Source: Caldifarciminota bacterium
Lineage (GTDB): Bacteria; Hydrothermota; Tepidihabitantia; SM23-42
DNA: 42,941 nt
Assembly: GCA_020355325.1 (NCBI GenBank)
Contig: CP070664.1
Coordinates: 2,445,601-2,488,541, forward strand
Reading direction: 5' to 3'
Below the pieces are notes generated by a model that saw only the letters and a list, made by a program, of their open reading frames with translations, ran no database searches and had not been told where the DNA came from. Below are positions 41,103 through 42,941 of this stretch, one piece after another (position 1 is the stretch's first letter; every line of letters begins with the position of its first letter). A program made the translations under genes and the position numbers.

Positions 41103-42140
41103 ATGTTGAAAAAGTTATGTGCTATATTGTGTTTGATCTATAGCACAGCTTTATTTGCCCAGGTCGATACGGCTTGGGTACGCACATATAACGGACCGGG
41201 AAATGGTGGGGACTATGCCCGTGCAATGGCAGTGGATACCGCGGGTAATGTCTATGTTACGGGTAATAGCGCAACTAACCCAAACTGGCCATATGACCAT
41301 GATTATGTAACGATAAAATATAATTCAGCCGGAGTTGAACTATGGGTAAGCAGGTATATTGGACCGGGAGATCCAGGAAATAATGATGACTATGCTCTTG
41401 CAATAGCACTAGATGGCGAGGGAAATGTCTATGTTACGGGTCATAGCCCTGGTCCTGGCGCATACGATGACATTGCGACAATAAAATACTATCCTGATGG
41501 CGATACGGCCTGGGTGAGAAGATATAACGGACCGGCAAATGATGTTGACGCTGGTTATGCAATAGCAGTGGATGCCGAGGGTAATGTCTATGTTACAGGT
41601 CATAGTTATGATCCTGCCGTAAGTGATGACTATGTGACAATAAAATATAATTCAGATGGAGATGAATTGTGGGTAACCAGATATAATGGAGCTGGAGATG
41701 GTGGAGACTATGCTCGTGCAATAGCACTGGACGAGGCGGGTAATGTCTATATTACGGGTTGGACCTTTGGTGGCTGGCCGCCAGCAGGCATGGAAGATTA
41801 TACGACAATAAAATATACTCAACAACCTGGAGTCGCAGAGAACGACCCACAGAACATTCCTGCCCGTGCATTCCTCAGCCAGAATTTTCCCAATCCATTC
41901 AAAGACCTTACGCAGATCAACTATGGTGTGCCGCACAAAACGGCAGTTAATATCTCGATTTACAATGCAGCTGGTCAATGTATGAAGACACTGGTTGATG
42001 ATGTTAAGGCACCGGGTTTTTATAAGGTCAGTTGGAATGGCACCGACAACATGGGCCGATCTCTTGCTATGGGCATATACTTCTTGCGCATGACAACGGA
42101 CGAATCGATTGAGATCACAAAATTGATACAGATTAGATAG
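41103..42140 (+). CDS. Secreted SBBP-repeat protein with type IX-secretion-like C-terminal domain
   Basis: 345 residues. Residues 1-20 are a signal peptide. Four SBBP-type repeats of about 55 residues follow, each ending in a GNVYVTG-like strand (TAGNVYVTGNS, EGNVYVTGHS twice, AGNVYITGWT) and containing DYVTIKYNS; at DNA level the repeated GGTAATGTCTATGTTACGGG is well conserved. The C-terminal 90 residues match the FlgD-like/type IX sorting domain (FLSQNFPNPFKDLTQINYGV, GMYFLRM-like GIYFLRM, KLIQIR). The protein is likely exported and attached to or released from the surface. A strong ribosome-binding site and a bidirectional terminator frame it. The ligand is unknown. Confidence 0.88.
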   Translation: MLKKLCAILCLIYSTALFAQVDTAWVRTYNGPGNGGDYARAMAVDTAGNVYVTGNSATNPNWPYDHDYVTIKYNSAGVELWVSRYIGPGDPGNNDDYALAIALDGEGNVYVTGHSPGPGAYDDIATIKYYPDGDTAWVRRYNGPANDVDAGYAIAVDAEGNVYVTGHSYDPAVSDDYVTIKYNSDGDELWVTRYNGAGDGGDYARAIALDEAGNVYITGWTFGGWPPAGMEDYTTIKYTQQPGVAENDPQNIPARAFLSQNFPNPFKDLTQINYGVPHKTAVNISIYNAAGQCMKTLVDDVKAPGFYKVSWNGTDNMGRSLAMGIYFLRMTTDESIEITKLIQIR

Positions 42141-42154
42141 GCACAATGGAAAAA

Positions 42155-42254
42155 GGATAACAGATTACAGAAAGGAGATAACAGATAAGAGATAACGGAT
42201 GACAGACTACAGATAGAAGAAATCAGATAGTAGAATTCATAAAAAATTAAAGGG
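42155..42254. repeat. Intergenic class A repeat array
   Basis: GGATAACAGATTACAG, GAGATAACAGATAAGA, GATAACGGATGACAG and GAAATCAGATAGTAG follow one another as degenerate 15-20-bp units. Related words form the arm of element 2 (34306-34336) and appear at 36425-36442 and 38431-38460. The end of the array (42219-42254) duplicates 38446-38483. Confidence 0.6.
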
Positions 42255-42275
42255 CACACAACGTGTGTGCCCTTT
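42249..42275. terminator. Bidirectional rho-independent terminator
   Basis: A perfect 12-bp stem, AAAGGGCACACA and TGTGTGCCCTTT, with a 3-nt ACG loop, A-rich upstream and T-rich downstream. It sits between convergent genes and can serve both. Confidence 0.9.
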
Positions 42276-42297
42276 TTAAAATTATCGCTTATCAGTA

Positions 42298-42941
42298 TCA
42301 GAACACGTCGATCATTCTTGCCAGCACTGCCTTGCCGCGATATTCAGGGAAAAGAATTGGCGCTCGTCGCTCGGTTTTTATGCTGGCTTCCTTGAGCATT
42401 GCTACATATTTTTTCACATGCGCTAATGTCAATTTGCCATTACTGCCTTTGTAGGACTTAAGATAATCGGCAACCGAAATACCCGACCGCCTGCCAAAGA
42501 CCATGCAGTCAAGTGTCGAGTTTCCCATGAGCCTGTTCTTGCCGTGCACACCACCAGAAACTTCTCCTGCAACCCAGAGACCTTCAATATTTGTCTTCCC
42601 CCATGGGTCAGTTTCAACGCCACCATTTTGATAGTGAAGCGTGGGAAACACCAGTACAGGGTCTTTTCGTATATCAATATCAAAACGGTTAAACATTCTG
42701 AGCATCCCGGGGAATGATTTTTCTATGGTCCCTGCGCCATTTTTAACCTCGATGAGTGGTGTGTCGAGCCATACACCACGCATACCAGTCGGTGTCACGA
42801 CACCCTTCTCATTTTGATAGCATTCCCTAATAAAACTCGACGCCTCAACGTCACGTGGTTCGAGTGGATAAACAAATGCCTCGCCATCTTTATTGACCGG
42901 CTGCGCGCCCATACTTCTCAACTTCTCGGTGAGCAGAAGAC
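42298..42941 (-). CDS. Fumarate reductase/succinate dehydrogenase-type flavoprotein (C-terminal part; 5' end outside window)
   Basis: The frame is open at the window edge and encodes at least 213 residues. The FAD-binding C-terminal region is clear: GLWVAGEVSGGVHGKNRLMG, NSTLDCMVFGRRSG and the earlier MRGVWLDTPLIE and FPTLHYQNGGVETD (the substrate-binding region with the catalytic arginine-containing stretch further on). Such proteins are flavin subunits of fumarate reductase, succinate dehydrogenase or L-aspartate oxidase. The NGGV and GGVHGKNRL motifs fit either. No neighbouring iron-sulfur subunit is visible, so the exact enzyme is undecided. It converges on the SBBP gene across a shared terminator. 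Confidence 0.85.
   Translation of the reverse strand, partial: LLLTEKLRSMGAQPVNKDGEAFVYPLEPRDVEASSFIRECYQNEKGVVTPTGMRGVWLDTPLIEVKNGAGTIEKSFPGMLRMFNRFDIDIRKDPVLVFPTLHYQNGGVETDPWGKTNIEGLWVAGEVSGGVHGKNRLMGNSTLDCMVFGRRSGISVADYLKSYKGSNGKLTLAHVKKYVAMLKEASIKTERRAPILFPEYRGKAVLARMIDVF

Noticed and set aside
1..42941. CRISPR arrays, tRNA or rRNA genes, prophage
   Set aside because: No evenly spaced identical repeats, cloverleaf-like segments or phage structural genes were found by reading; a covariance-model scan would be decisive for tRNAs.

Overview
The window looks like a chromosomal segment of an anaerobic, diderm bacterium from an uncultured lineage. The best guess is a WOR-3/Stahlbacteria-like or other FCB-side candidate phylum, at moderate to low confidence. 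The reasons are a LolA-like protein beside FtsX/MacB permeases, a surface protein with a type IX-secretion-like C-terminal domain, a 2-oxoacid-free set of redox genes built on Nuo/Hyd parts, and a sensory-type [FeFe]-hydrogenase homologue. There are no rRNA or tRNA genes and no CRISPR array that I could recognise. TAA, TGA and TAG all occur as terminal stops.

Layout. Bases 1-4683 (+): two ABC-type permeases, a LolA-like lipoprotein-sorting protein and an M48 metalloprotease with zinc ribbons. Bases 4680-8329 (-): a tight operon of GNAT acetyltransferase, ComB-like phosphatase, Asp/Glu racemase, alpha-toroid protein and methyltransferase. Bases 8437-12076 (-): LysE exporter, cation efflux pump, threonine synthase and a TPR protein. 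Bases 12199-18002 (-): aminotransferase, PatA/LpxL-like acyltransferase, dUTPase, PimA-like glycosyltransferase, MFS transporter and polysaccharide deacetylase. Bases 18104-24698 (+): leucyl aminopeptidase, an NtrB/NtrC-type two-component pair, and glutamate dehydrogenase behind a near-perfect sigma-54 promoter. Bases 24900-36430 (+): a long redox and sensing operon. Bases 36777-40748 (-): a GT39 membrane glycosyltransferase and a SARP/TPR regulator split by an in-frame TAG. Bases 41103-42140 (+): a secreted SBBP-repeat protein. The end (-) is a truncated fumarate-reductase-type flavoprotein.

The core of the window is the redox operon. Its catalytic part resembles electron-bifurcating Hyd/Nfn-type complexes: a NuoE-like subunit, a NuoF-GltD fusion, a short NuoG-like iron-sulfur subunit and an FMN-binding glutamate-synthase-like subunit, but no catalytic hydrogenase. 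Its sensing part has a HydS-like H-cluster protein that keeps the four cluster cysteines but has lost the proton-transfer residues, two DRTGG proteins, two HATPase proteins, a PHP phosphoesterase and a small thioredoxin-fold ferredoxin. I infer that H2 or redox state is sensed and that the flavin complex shuttles electrons among NADH, NADPH and ferredoxin.

The most novel structure is a pair of four-helix-bundle (S23/IVS-type) ORFs. Each sits in a gap between subunit genes of this operon and each is bracketed by its own long imperfect inverted repeat. That is the layout of 23S rRNA intervening sequences, but here inside an mRNA. Solo copies of similar repeat arms lie elsewhere in the window. 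Other notable signals are a set of leaderless promoters (TTGACW-N16/17-TATAMT placed 5-10 nt before ATG), the local NtrB/C to sigma-54 to GDH circuit, the TAG-split regulator, and an MFS gene whose full-length frame has only an ATT as a start.
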